Shown in pieces: positions 1-7,091 of a stretch of DNA of 40,888 bases. The stretch is from IMG/VR virus record IMGVR_UViG_3300044457_000021, positions 1 to 40,888 of that record. One strand, written 5' to 3'. Within the stretch, counting starts at the first letter, position 1. Each line of letters starts with the position of its first letter. Under the pieces are notes generated by a model. It did no database searches. It saw nothing but the letters and a program-made list of their open reading frames with translations, and was not told the origin of the DNA. Made by a program: the position numbers and the translations under genes. Source of the stretch: a virus.

Positions 1-450
1 CTACCCGGTTTTTCTATTGTCCTCTCCGTCGTCCCGCTCATCAATCACAGGGAACTTGCGACGCCTGCGTGATTTTTGATCGATAACACAGCGGGCAATA
101 GCTATCACTTCCTCCCAATCATCAGCCGACAATTCCTGACCTGCGCCAAAAAAAGCGGTGCGGGTTTCCGACAGGTTGCCCTTCTTCTTACCGCGTGCGA
201 CGTCAAAAATATCGTCCTCTGGGACTTGAAGTCCCTTCGCAAGCGCCTGCAATGTCTCCACTTTTACAGCTCGCGTCTTACCGCTGAGGATGTCGCTAAT
301 CGTTGGGCTACTAACTCCGCTACGACGCGCGACCTCCCTGTAAGTCATTTGTCGGTCGTTTGCGACGCGTCTCACGTAGTCAGCGAGTTTTTCCTGCTCG
401 GTATGCACAGCAGTTTGTTTACTACAACTTGCGTTCGACGCACCTAACAT
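1..450 (-). CDS. XRE-family helix-turn-helix repressor (CI-like)
   Basis: This is probably the lysogeny repressor. A typical XRE HTH domain occupies the middle third, with the run MTYREVARRSGVSSPTISD and then a stabilising helix; the C-terminal 60 residues are charged and carry no LexA/CI-type serine protease residues, so it is not a self-cleaving repressor. The gene is transcribed away from the Cro-like gene, the standard arrangement for a phage switch. The start is uncertain. ATG at 450 is chosen because an ATG at 483 would put both operator palindromes (430-442, 452-463) inside the coding sequence; neither has a good ribosome-binding site. A GTG just before the HTH (near 408) is also possible. 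The stop codon is at the window edge, so the gene is complete at its 3' end. Confidence 0.8.
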   Translation of the reverse strand: MLGASNASCSKQTAVHTEQEKLADYVRRVANDRQMTYREVARRSGVSSPTISDILSGKTRAVKVETLQALAKGLQVPEDDIFDVARGKKKGNLSETRTAFFGAGQELSADDWEEVIAIARCVIDQKSRRRRKFPVIDERDDGEDNRKTG

Positions 451-505
451 TTGCGTAGGCGCACCTAAAAAAGTAGTTGACATGTATAAATGGTAAGTGT
501 ACCTT
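430..505. promoter_or_regulatory. Phage switch operators and divergent promoter region
   Basis: Two palindromes lie 22 bp apart: TGCGTTCGACGCA (430-442) and TGCGTAGGCGCA (452-463). Both are part of a longer direct repeat, TTGCGT plus a short spacer plus CGCACCTAA. To their right is a perfect -35 box TTGACA (477-482) with a weak -10 candidate TACCTT at 500-505 after 17 bp; a better-looking TATAAA at 485-490 has no matching -35. The spacing fits two operators bound by the repressor and/or the Cro-like protein. The operator call rests on symmetry and position only. Confidence 0.5.
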
Positions 506-528
506 CCACGGCGCAAGGAGAACCGAGC

Positions 529-762
529 ATGTACAGAAACGAAAAAATCAGAGGTAAGCAAGCTGAACTCGGCTTATCGAACGAAGAGCTTGCCGCAAAA
601 GCTGGCGTCAATGTGAACACGGTCAGTGCAATAAGGCTGGGGAAGAGCGTGTCAATTACTTCGCTGACGGCCGTCGTAGGCGCCCTGGGCCTGACGATGG
701 CGGACGTGTTCGAAGAGAAGCCATCGGCAGAGCAGCCGCAAGCCGAGACGGTGGGGGCGTGA
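529..762 (+). CDS. Small XRE-family HTH protein (Cro-like)
   Basis: This 77-aa protein is almost entirely one XRE HTH domain (about residues 8-60, with NEELAAKAGVNVNTVSAI as the helix-turn-helix). It is divergent from the repressor and the first gene of the rightward operon, which suggests the Cro or CII-type role in the switch. The start ATG at 529 has AGGAG 8 nt upstream; a longer frame from GTG at 490 would run through the promoter region and is not preferred. The stop overlaps the next start (TGATG). The last 81 bp of the gene are duplicated at 1242-1324. Confidence 0.8.
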   Translation: MYRNEKIRGKQAELGLSNEELAAKAGVNVNTVSAIRLGKSVSITSLTAVVGALGLTMADVFEEKPSAEQPQAETVGA

Positions 763-764
763 TG
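682..764 (+). repeat. 83-bp direct repeat, copy 1
   Basis: The 3' end of the Cro-like gene, including its TGATG junction with the next start codon, recurs exactly 560 bp downstream. The two copies differ at only two positions (728 and 736, both C here and T in copy 2). Confidence 0.95.
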
Positions 765-938
765 GAAGAACAAAACCCCAAACCGGAAGCAGCCATGTTG
801 AGTGACTCGATCGAGCGCCTGGAGGCGAGCGTCCGCCGACTGGATGAGCCAAGCCCTAGTGACTGTATTCGGGAGGCTCTTCGGACTCGGCCTGAGACGC
901 TGCGAGATCTTGTTGCTGGCAAGTCTCAATCGTTGTGA
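762..938 (+). CDS. Small hypothetical phage protein
   Basis: A 58-aa frame starts at ATG 762 inside the stop of the Cro-like gene, which indicates translational coupling. The product begins MEEQNPKPEAA and is charged, with a short predicted amphipathic helix (SDSIERLEASVRRLDE). I do not recognise it. Its last 83 bases are antisense to the 3' end of the minus-strand gene at 856-1203, which is unusual in a compact phage genome and suggests that one of the two was brought in by rearrangement. Confidence 0.5.
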   Translation: MEEQNPKPEAAMLSDSIERLEASVRRLDEPSPSDCIREALRTRPETLRDLVAGKSQSL

Positions 939-1203
939 GCAGCGTTTCGTAGATCGCATCGATGCGCCTTGCTCCGTCTTCGTCGTTAGCCAGTTCGCGA
1001 TACCAGCCAGCGAGCAAGTCACGATCCGCTATCGCTGAACCTTTTGCATCCGCTTTGTCGAGGTAATACCGCGTGAAGAATAAATACAAAATCGCCTGCC
1101 AAGCGCGCAGTTGCATTAACTCTTCCGTCGTCTTTTCCGACAGCTCGGCAGTCATTTCGGCGGACCTTGCAAGCATGTCGAGAAACGCAGCGTTGTGATT
1201 CAT
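856..1203 (-). CDS. Hypothetical helical protein, minus-strand insertion
   Basis: A 115-aa protein on the strand opposite to the rest of the early region. ATG at 1203 has GGAG 8 nt upstream, and a possible -10 (GATAAT) lies about 30 bp further up, so it may have its own promoter. The product is mostly helical, with a hydrophobic stretch in the middle (AWQAILYLFFTRYYLDKA) that is too interrupted for a clear membrane segment. No family is recognised. It sits between the two copies of an 83-bp direct repeat, so it may be a moron (an independently expressed cargo gene) or a remnant of an insertion. Confidence 0.6.
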   Translation of the reverse strand: MNHNAAFLDMLARSAEMTAELSEKTTEELMQLRAWQAILYLFFTRYYLDKADAKGSAIADRDLLAGWYRELANDEDGARRIDAIYETLLTTIETCQQQDLAASQAESEEPPEYSH

Positions 1204-1241
1204 TTTTGAGGTCTCCAATGATTGAAAGAACATTATCAAAA

Positions 1242-1322
1242 GCCCTGGGCCTGACGATGGCGGACGTGTTCGAAGAGAAGCCATCGGTAGAGCAGTCGCA
1301 AGCCGAGACGGTGGGGGCGTGA
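1242..1322 (+). pseudogene. C-terminal fragment of the Cro-like gene
   Basis: Copy 2 of the repeat keeps the reading frame for the last residues of the Cro-like protein (ALGLTMADVFEEKPSVEQ and on to the stop) but lacks the HTH. An internal ATG with no good ribosome-binding site could make a 21-residue peptide. It is best read as a duplicated gene end that could still couple translation to the following start. Confidence 0.7.
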
Positions 1323-1324
1323 TG
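1242..1324 (+). repeat. 83-bp direct repeat, copy 2
   Basis: Second copy of 682-764, 81 of 83 bases identical. It ends with the same TGATG junction and is followed, like copy 1, by the start of a different small gene. Confidence 0.95.
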
Positions 1325-1888
1325 CTGAGATACCAAAACAACCAGACCGGTGAGGTCCGGACAGTCACTGGAAGCGCACCGTTGCAGGGGGCTCTTGTGA
1401 TCCTGGACAACGGCGACACGCTCAGCGAAAAACTGCTCAAACAAGACTGGAAAACGGTGAGGCGCCCGGAAGGCGAAGGAACCGACCTGGTGCCGATGTG
1501 GGCCTTCACGCGCGCGTCCGAGTGCGGAATGACCAACGTAGGCTGGAAAGAGCCGCGCATCGGTCTGACCTTCGAAACCGAAAGCGCTGGCGCACTCGCA
1601 ATCGGATTGAGAGAAGCGCTGGACTCCTACCGAGGCCGAACCATCTCTTCCCATTCTGAAATAGCTTCCGGGCCTCCTATGTGTGAGATGGAAGAGACTT
1701 CAGTCACGCCAACTGGTAACCCAATTTCGACCGCGCGGGCGCTGTTGGATATTTTTCTGTCTTTCTGCAAGGTACCGTTTTACCGCCTTCGAATTCTCCA
1801 ACTGAAGCTCGTCAACAAGTACATCCACTTCAAGATCGCGTTGCTCCCGCTCCGCGCGAAGCTGAACGATTTCTTTTTTCCATTTTAG
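1322..1888 (+). CDS. Hypothetical protein with suspicious C-terminal part
   Basis: The frame begins at ATG 1322 in the TGATG junction of repeat copy 2. The first 110-120 residues look like a normal protein (MLRYQNNQTGEVRTVTG, then a compact mixed alpha/beta region). From about 1700 on, the frame is the antisense of a minus-strand gene with its own strong ribosome-binding site, and the residues there are unusually hydrophobic and basic. The likely explanation is that the original plus-strand gene was cut by the minus-strand DNA and now reads through to a chance stop at 1888. No family is recognised. Confidence 0.45.
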   Translation: MLRYQNNQTGEVRTVTGSAPLQGALVILDNGDTLSEKLLKQDWKTVRRPEGEGTDLVPMWAFTRASECGMTNVGWKEPRIGLTFETESAGALAIGLREALDSYRGRTISSHSEIASGPPMCEMEETSVTPTGNPISTARALLDIFLSFCKVPFYRLRILQLKLVNKYIHFKIALLPLRAKLNDFFFPF

Positions 1889-1948
1889 AGCCATGAGCAG
1901 AAGCAAGAGCAGGAGAGCGATCGTGACGACGAATGGAAGACGGTACAA
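1700..1948 (-). CDS. Membrane-anchored coiled-coil protein (second half of a split gene?)
   Basis: The frame encodes one strong membrane segment (VVTIALLLLLLLMALKW) followed by about 50 charged, heptad-like residues (EIVQLRAEREQRDLEVDVL). It has only a TTG at 1948 as start, with no ribosome-binding site, and it overlaps the frame 1830-2081 on the same strand. The upstream reading in this frame (WLRLIALYRLPF) stays plausible, so the two frames may be one gene joined by a frameshift. TM plus coiled coil is the layout of i-spanins and XhlA-like lysis proteins, but this is not enough for a functional call. Confidence 0.45.
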   Translation of the reverse strand: MYRLPFVVTIALLLLLLLMALKWKKEIVQLRAEREQRDLEVDVLVDELQLENSKAVKRYLAERQKNIQQRPRGRNWVTSWRD

Positions 1949-2081
1949 GGCGATCAGCCGCAGCCAGCCGCGCGAACTTTTCGAAGAACGTCATAGCGGC
2001 AACGACGGCCGATGGAGTGCCGATTAAGAACCGAGCGTCTTTCCAAAGTGGTTTTTCTTTTTCCGGTGCTTTGTCGCTCAT
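1830..2081 (-). CDS. Small phage protein, first half of a split gene?
   Basis: ATG at 2081 has a perfect GGAGG 5 nt upstream, so translation here is credible. The first 45 residues (MSDKAPEKEKPLWKDARFL, then a moderately hydrophobic helix IGTPSAVVAAMTFFEKFARL) look natural. The rest, from about residue 46, is Arg/Ser-rich in the way out-of-frame readings are, while the other frame at the same place continues with a membrane helix (see 1700-1948). A one-base shift near 1950-1960 would join them. It lies on the minus strand, unlike the surrounding early operon. Confidence 0.5.
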   Translation of the reverse strand: MSDKAPEKEKPLWKDARFLIGTPSAVVAAMTFFEKFARLAAADRLVPSSIRRHDRSPALASAHGSKMEKRNRSASRGAGATRS

Positions 2082-2269
2082 AGGAACCTCCGATGCTGAA
2101 TCACGCCACTGGAAGAGGAGAGCCGCATGCGAATACGGCGTTAACTCCCGGCGGCGCGGGTGGCCGAAGCCACCGAGGCGGAGACTACTCGCAAGCGGAG
2201 CTCAGGTGAACGGGACTTTTTGAGAAATATTCCCGGGGGTCGAAGAGCAGTGAAGAGTGACGAGTGATG

Positions 2270-2545
2270 AGAAGAGCCGAAGAGATCGGACAGGTTCATT
2301 GATATTTACGAAGGGCCGAAACGGGCCCCGTTACGTGAGGCGACACCTGCCAGCCGAGTCCTAAGCCTAGTCTTGGGGGGAGTGGTGTGACTGCCGGGGA
2401 GAGTACCGGCGCATAAGTTCTTTCCAGTTATGGGCTGTGCGGCGTGGAAGGGCACGCGGAGGTAACGGGCGTGCGAAACAGAAATGTTCGCCATTGCGTT
2501 AGCGGTTAGTTCGCAGCAAAGCAAGACAGACCGTCACTCGCCGTG
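2270..2545 (+). ncRNA. Candidate structured non-coding RNA
   Basis: Between the minus-strand gene start (2081) and the gene at 2633 there are 551 bases without a credible reading frame but with an unusual density of hairpins. Seen directly: GGTGGC/GCCACC closed by a CGAA loop (2159-2174); CCGA/TCGG (2277-2289); GGGCC/GGCCC (2313-2328); ACACC/GGTGT (2343-2388) enclosing CCTAAG/CTTGGG (2360-2377); GCCGG/CCGGC (2393-2410); CATAA/TTATG (2412-2432); GCACGC/GCGTGC (2452-2474); GAACA/TGTTC with a bulged A and a GAAA loop (2475-2489); TGCG/CGCA (2495-2515). Ordered, adjacent stems with GNRA-type loops resemble large phage RNAs. I cannot assign a family: no IscB-like, reverse transcriptase or maturase gene is nearby. 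Strand is assumed from the neighbours; the ends are approximate. Confidence 0.4.
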
Positions 2546-2632
2546 AGTAAACCGAGTCGGTGTCGAATCCGGCCACAGCCCACCCAGGGGAAAACTGAAT
2601 TTCTCAAAAGAATATTTCCGGAGGCTGAATCG

Positions 2633-3409
<777 letters not shown>

Positions 3410-3446
3410 TTTTGTCGGTTGAGAGTTCTTTACAGGGAGTCGGGAT

Positions 3447-3562
3447 CGCGCGCGTGGGGGTGGTCGCGCGCGTCTCGCAGGTAATCGTTCCCGCGCTCCC
3501 ATCCGGGAACGTTTGCCGAGAGGTCGCCGCACCTCATGGGTGTGATGCGGTGCGGCGACCTC
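3447..3562 (+). repeat. Three consecutive hairpins between early genes
   Basis: Three inverted repeats follow each other: CGCGCGCG arms (3447-3472), CGTTCCCG/CGGGAACG (3486-3511) and a perfect 14-bp stem GAGGTCGCCGCACC/GGTGCGGCGACCTC (3520-3562). No T-run follows, so they are not standard Rho-independent terminators. They fill the gap between two co-directional genes and could attenuate transcription or protect or process the mRNA. Confidence 0.75.
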
Positions 3563-3585
3563 CTTAACCATCACCTTTGTTTCTT

Positions 3586-4074
3586 ATGTCGTTTCCGAGC
3601 CCGCACAACTTAATGAAGGCGATTTGGGACACGCCGGTTCTTAAGGGCCGGCTGAAGCGGCGTCTCGGAATCGGAAAGACCCAATTCTATTTCGTGATGT
3701 CGGGGGAGCGACCCTGCCTGGTCCAACGGTTTTGCGATCTGATCGATGACGCTTTAGTGATCGATCGGACCGGAAGGAAAGCCCTCAAGCTTGCAGAGTA
3801 TCCGCTCCGCTATTTGCGATCGCTGATGCAGGAACAGGCCACGGAGGATCCGGCCTGGGACAATCACGCGGCCGCCGACGAGCTGCTCGCCGAAGTAACC
3901 AAGGCCATCACCAAACTTAATTCGCTGGATTTGAACGCGCTTCGTCCGGGAGCGCTGGAAGAGGCGCGCACATCGCTGACAGACGTCGAGCAGATCGTGC
4001 GCCAGACAATCGGGCGCGTCGACGCCGAGGAACGTCGGCGCCGCTCGACCGCGGGCAACTGGTGTCAGAGGTGA
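3586..4074 (+). CDS. Hypothetical early protein, possible DNA-binding regulator
   Basis: A protein of 162 aa from ATG 3586 (TTG 3577 and ATG 3613 are alternatives; none has a clear ribosome-binding site). The N-terminal 60 residues contain a helix-turn-helix-like run (LKGRLKRRLGIGKTQFYFVM followed by SGERPCLVQRF), and the rest is helical and charged with a likely coiled coil (residues 95-155). Position at the head of the replication block and the HTH-like pattern suggest a regulator such as the phage CII group, but I cannot support this beyond resemblance. Confidence 0.6.
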   Translation: MSFPSPHNLMKAIWDTPVLKGRLKRRLGIGKTQFYFVMSGERPCLVQRFCDLIDDALVIDRTGRKALKLAEYPLRYLRSLMQEQATEDPAWDNHAAADELLAEVTKAITKLNSLDLNALRPGALEEARTSLTDVEQIVRQTIGRVDAEERRRRSTAGNWCQR

Positions 4075-4107
4075 ATCACGTTGCCCGCTTAATTTTGGAG
4101 TAGGTCG

Positions 4108-4476
4108 ATGAGTGAGACCGACAAAATGTCAGCCTTGCGAACGCAAGCGCTCGCGTTGGAAAGCCAGGCTGGGCATCTCTTCGCGGATCTGCGCACAGCG
4201 ATCGCCGAGGCTGAAGCGGAAGCGCAAGAGCTCCGCGCGGCCGCGGAACGATTCAACCTCGAAGTGTTTACCGAAAAGGAGGCAGCCGAAAGACTCAGAG
4301 TCAGCGATGACACGATGGCCAGGTTAAGAGTGCGCCTGGGGCTTCCGCACTTTCGGGTGGGATCTCAGTACCGATACACCAGCGCGCACCTTGTCGAGAT
4401 CATCGGAATTTTGGAGAAGCGAAAAGACGCGAAACAGGCGCGCCGACATCTACGCGAGGTTTCTGCAAGCCGATGA
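4108..4476 (+). CDS. Excisionase-type (HTH_17) DNA-binding protein with coiled coil
   Basis: The C-terminal half carries a MerR/excisionase-like winged HTH: FTEKEAAERLRVSDDTMARL followed by LGLPHFRVGSQYRYTSAHL, the typical pattern in which the last part reads the substrate and sets the basic wing. The first 50 residues form an Ala/Glu-rich coiled coil, probably for dimerisation. Proteins of this type serve as excisionases or as phage regulators. It is 6 kb from the recombinase gene, so a role in excision is possible but not shown. GGAG lies 8 nt before ATG 4108. The stop overlaps the next start (ATGA). Confidence 0.7.
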   Translation: MSETDKMSALRTQALALESQAGHLFADLRTAIAEAEAEAQELRAAAERFNLEVFTEKEAAERLRVSDDTMARLRVRLGLPHFRVGSQYRYTSAHLVEIIGILEKRKDAKQARRHLREVSASR

Positions 4477-4853
4477 GTACCGCGAATGCAACTTTGGTTG
4501 ACGAGTCTCAGTGGATCAGCCCCGAGGAGGAGGCCGTAGCCGCCTTGGTGGACGCGGGTGATCTCGAAACGCTCGACGAGTCGTTGCTTGAAATAAATAA
4601 AAAACTCGCTCGCCTGGCTGTTGAAAGCAATGCTCTCTGGAGTCGCTATTACCAGCTGCTAGATGGGAAGCGTGAGGTTCGTCGCAGGCGCGCGCGAAAT
4701 TATCTCGACGAGTTTCAGTTACCGATCGTGTTCGAAGGAATCTCCGACGATCGCGAATCAAAAGAGAGCGCCGGATGTACGTGCAGTGCCGCCGGCGCTC
4801 TCCAGGTTACGGAGTCCCCACAAGAGATCTCCGCAACAATGGAGGGAACTTAG
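4473..4853 (+). CDS. Hypothetical early phage protein
   Basis: A 126-aa acidic protein starting in an ATGA overlap with the previous gene. It is helical in the middle (LDESLLEINKKLARLAVESN), basic around residues 65-75 (REVRRRRARNYL), with two cysteines near residue 100 (CTCS). No known family is recognised. Coupled translation with the HTH gene upstream and close spacing to the next gene (1 nt) show it is part of the same operon. Confidence 0.65.
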   Translation: MSTANATLVDESQWISPEEEAVAALVDAGDLETLDESLLEINKKLARLAVESNALWSRYYQLLDGKREVRRRRARNYLDEFQLPIVFEGISDDRESKESAGCTCSAAGALQVTESPQEISATMEGT

Positions 4854-4854
4854 C

Positions 4855-5172
4855 ATGTTGACCAGAGACCTTCAACAAAAGTTCACGGTCGATCTTAGCG
4901 AGGAGATGCCGCGAGTGATCGATTCCGCAGGCAATGAGATTACCGACTCGAAACACGCGCGCGACCTTTTGGTTTCCGCCGTAGAGAACGCCGCATACAA
5001 AGTTGGAGAGTCGCGCACGATGGTGGATCTGAAGCTAAACGCGCGATGGAAAATTGTCGGTGGCTTGGATTCGCTTTCCGGGAGCGATTTGGGAGTCGTC
5101 CTGAAGGAGTACCGGGACGCATACGAGACACGCCGAGCCCGCCGGAACAAGCGCGCGCCCGTAGCAGTTTAA
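4855..5172 (+). CDS. Hypothetical early phage protein
   Basis: A protein of 105 aa from ATG 4855, with GGAGGG 8-9 nt upstream located in the end of the previous gene. The product is mixed alpha/beta and ends with a basic run (RRARRNKRAP), which suggests nucleic-acid contact. The frame is open upstream to 4663, but that part only shadows the previous gene. No family is recognised; operon position suggests a role close to replication. Confidence 0.65.
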   Translation: MLTRDLQQKFTVDLSEEMPRVIDSAGNEITDSKHARDLLVSAVENAAYKVGESRTMVDLKLNARWKIVGGLDSLSGSDLGVVLKEYRDAYETRRARRNKRAPVAV

Positions 5173-5214
5173 CGATCATTTTTCAGAATCTCTCAGGGAG
5201 AGGGAACGACCCAG

Positions 5215-6108
5215 GTGCCAAGTCCCTTTGTGGCTGTACCGGAGGAAGCCATGCGCCGCCGCCGAGAGCTGACGCAAGGGGCCTGGCATCTTTACGAAAC
5301 CTATTGCAGGTACCGAAACCGCGACACCGGCCGCTGCGATCCGGGTCTCGAAACGCTGGCGAGAGAGATGCAACGAACCTACACACACGTTTCGAATATG
5401 AAGTCCGAGCTGGTCGATCAAGGCTGGCTCAGGCGCGTCGGCCGACATGCCGTCGACCTGCTGGTGGGTCAGTTTGCGCCGCCCAAAATCAGTCCGCTCG
5501 TTAGGAATAATCCTAACGAAGAGGGTGTCCTCGTTAGGAAAAATCCTAACGAAGAGAATCCTTCGTTAGGAAAAATCCTAACGGCCGTTAGGAAAAATCC
5601 TAACGAGGAAATCGCGAGTCCTATTACAGCTGAACCAGTAGTTGAACCAGTAGCTGCTGCTGCTGCAACTGCGCCGCGCGACTGGCGAAGCGAGATCTGC
5701 GACGAGCGATGGATTGAACAGGTTAAGAGCGAAGGGGACTTTTCGACACAGCTTGTTGATTTCGTCTGGCGAAAGCTCCAGAGGAATTGTGAGCGCGAGG
5801 GAGTCGAGCCGACCAAGGGACGTTTTGATCATTGGTTGTCGACCGAGAGAGGAACGCCGCCAGTTCAGCCGACCTTGCCAGCAATGGGAGCTGACCTCGT
5901 GGCCGGCAACTTCGAACCTGGTACCAACCAGCGAGTACAAGCGCCGGATCCGGAATGCACCAGGTGTTTCGGTGCCGGAATGGAAGTTGTCCCAGGAAGA
6001 GGCGCACGGCGTTGCCAGTGTCGAAGCGTCGAAGTCGAACAACCGACGAATGAAGAAATTGAATCCGTGATCGCGGACGATCGCGAACAAAAAAAGGAGA
6101 CCGGATGA
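5215..6108 (+). CDS. Replication initiator, lambda O-like, with iterons in its gene
   Basis: Residues 5-85 form a winged-helix domain of the phage replication-protein type (FVAVPEEAM; GAWHLYETYCRYRNRDTG; LETLAREMQRTYTHVSNM; LVDQGWLRR). Residues 95-133 are a linker encoded by four palindromic iterons and therefore repetitive (VRKNPNEE). The middle is a helical domain of unknown fold, and the C-terminus carries a zinc-binding pattern CTRCFGAG with a later CQC. Lambda O has the same plan: DNA-binding N-domain, origin inside the gene, partner-binding C-domain. GTG 5215 is chosen because the FVAVP segment belongs to the domain; ATG 5251 has a better ribosome-binding site (GGAGG) and is the alternative. 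No DnaC/P-like loader or helicase is recognisable downstream. The stop overlaps the ParB-like gene. Confidence 0.75.
   Translation: MPSPFVAVPEEAMRRRRELTQGAWHLYETYCRYRNRDTGRCDPGLETLAREMQRTYTHVSNMKSELVDQGWLRRVGRHAVDLLVGQFAPPKISPLVRNNPNEEGVLVRKNPNEENPSLGKILTAVRKNPNEEIASPITAEPVVEPVAAAAATAPRDWRSEICDERWIEQVKSEGDFSTQLVDFVWRKLQRNCEREGVEPTKGRFDHWLSTERGTPPVQPTLPAMGADLVAGNFEPGTNQRVQAPDPECTRCFGAGMEVVPGRGARRCQCRSVEVEQPTNEEIESVIADDREQKKETG
5498..5605. repeat. Four palindromic iterons, candidate replication origin
   Basis: The palindrome CGTTAGGAAAAATCCTAACG occurs at 5499-5518 (centre ATAA instead of AAAA), 5532-5551, 5564-5583 and 5586-5605. Arms are 8 bp, extended to 9 in copies 1 and 2. Start-to-start distances are 33, 32 and 22 bp, close to 3, 3 and 2 helix turns, so all four sites face the same side of the DNA. 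They lie inside the initiator gene, as the lambda origin iterons do. No strongly AT-rich unwinding stretch is obvious on either side. Confidence 0.85.
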
Positions 6109-7091
6109 GTGCCCTCCAAAATGAAATCAATGCAAGGGTCGATGGTCTGAGCGGTTCAGAAACGTTCAAGGTGGGCCAGCCAACTCGTCACGTGAATGCG
6201 CTTCGCCCGCATCCGGAAAACCCGCGTGGCCCGATCGACAAAACCGAGCCGGCCATCATTGAGCTGCGCGATTCGATCATCGCTAAAGGAATTCTTCAGC
6301 CGTTGGTTGTTACGAGCGATAACCTGATTCTGGCCGGACATCGGCGCCGTGTCGCCTCGAGAATGGCCTATGACGAGACAGCCGACGAGAAGTACCTGAG
6401 TGTGCCGGTCACGATCCGTGATCTCAAACCGAACGAGGACGCTCAGGAGCTCATGCTTCACGAAAACATGCAGCGGCGATCGCTAAGCCTGCTGGAAGAA
6501 GCTCGTGCATTTTTCGGAATCATGGACCGGCACCGACTTTCAGTAATGGACCTGGCGCGCCGGCTTTCAGTTCCCACCCCAACCGTTTCAGGACGATTGC
6601 AGATACTGAAGCTCGAGCCGGAAGTTCAGGCGATGTTCGAAGCCGACTTGCTGCCGATCACAGCCGCGGGTTCGCTAGCCCGCGTCGAAGACAAAGCGAA
6701 ACAGCTGAAGCTGGCGAACATGGTTGCCCGCAAGCAACTCACCTCTCCTGCGCTAAAAGACCTGGTGGCTAAGGAGTGCGGCGGGAAACAAAGCGAGTCT
6801 ATTTCAAGTCCTGCAGTTCAGGATCGAATCCAGCGAAGCTTGTCCCACCAACCAGCGCGGCGGCCGGCGAGAGGGAAGAGTGAGCCCCCTGCGGGACGAC
6901 AGATGGAACCGACCCGAATGGAAGCCGTTGCGGCTCTCGATCGGTCGAGCACCAAATCCATCAAGCTTTTCAATATCAAGCTGCTGACCGAAACCGTTTG
7001 CACCGCGTGCGGAATGCTGGAGAACCCGGATGTCTGCCGTACTTGTCCGCTGCCCAGGCTGATCATGGGAATCGTCGGGAGATCGATCTGA
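6105..7091 (+). CDS. ParB/Spo0J-like DNA-binding protein
   Basis: The N-terminal ParB domain is clear: NALRPHPENPR, GILQPLVV, the GHRRR box (residues 78-82) that belongs to the nucleotide-binding site of ParB CTPases, and the ENMQRRSLSLLEEA motif (120-133). A HTH follows (MDLARRLSVPTPTVSGRL, about 147-165). The C-terminus differs from partition ParB proteins: a disordered linker and a zinc-like cluster (CTACG and CRTC, about residues 296-315). No ParA gene is present. It overlaps the initiator gene by ATGA and the next gene by TGATG. It may be a partition protein or a phage transcription regulator using the same fold. A TCACGTGA palindrome, the core of chromosomal parS sites, is at 6188-6195. 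Confidence 0.8.
   Translation: MSALQNEINARVDGLSGSETFKVGQPTRHVNALRPHPENPRGPIDKTEPAIIELRDSIIAKGILQPLVVTSDNLILAGHRRRVASRMAYDETADEKYLSVPVTIRDLKPNEDAQELMLHENMQRRSLSLLEEARAFFGIMDRHRLSVMDLARRLSVPTPTVSGRLQILKLEPEVQAMFEADLLPITAAGSLARVEDKAKQLKLANMVARKQLTSPALKDLVAKECGGKQSESISSPAVQDRIQRSLSHQPARRPARGKSEPPAGRQMEPTRMEAVAALDRSSTKSIKLFNIKLLTETVCTACGMLENPDVCRTCPLPRLIMGIVGRSI

Noticed and set aside
2306-2524. 72-aa minus-strand frame in the hairpin region
   Set aside because: No ribosome-binding site, unusual composition, and the DNA is explained by ordered inverted repeats.
2300-2540. Group II intron or omega RNA (HEARO) assigned by eye
   Set aside because: No domain V hairpin, no maturase, no IscB/TnpB-like gene near; similarity was limited to short strings, so only a generic RNA candidate is reported.
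5498-5605. CRISPR-like array
   Set aside because: The repeats are perfect palindromes, lie inside a coding sequence, number four and have very short unequal spacers of 13, 12 and 2 bp; iterons explain them better.
6105-7091. Complete ParAB partition operon
   Set aside because: No ParA Walker-type ATPase is encoded next to the ParB-like gene or elsewhere in the window.
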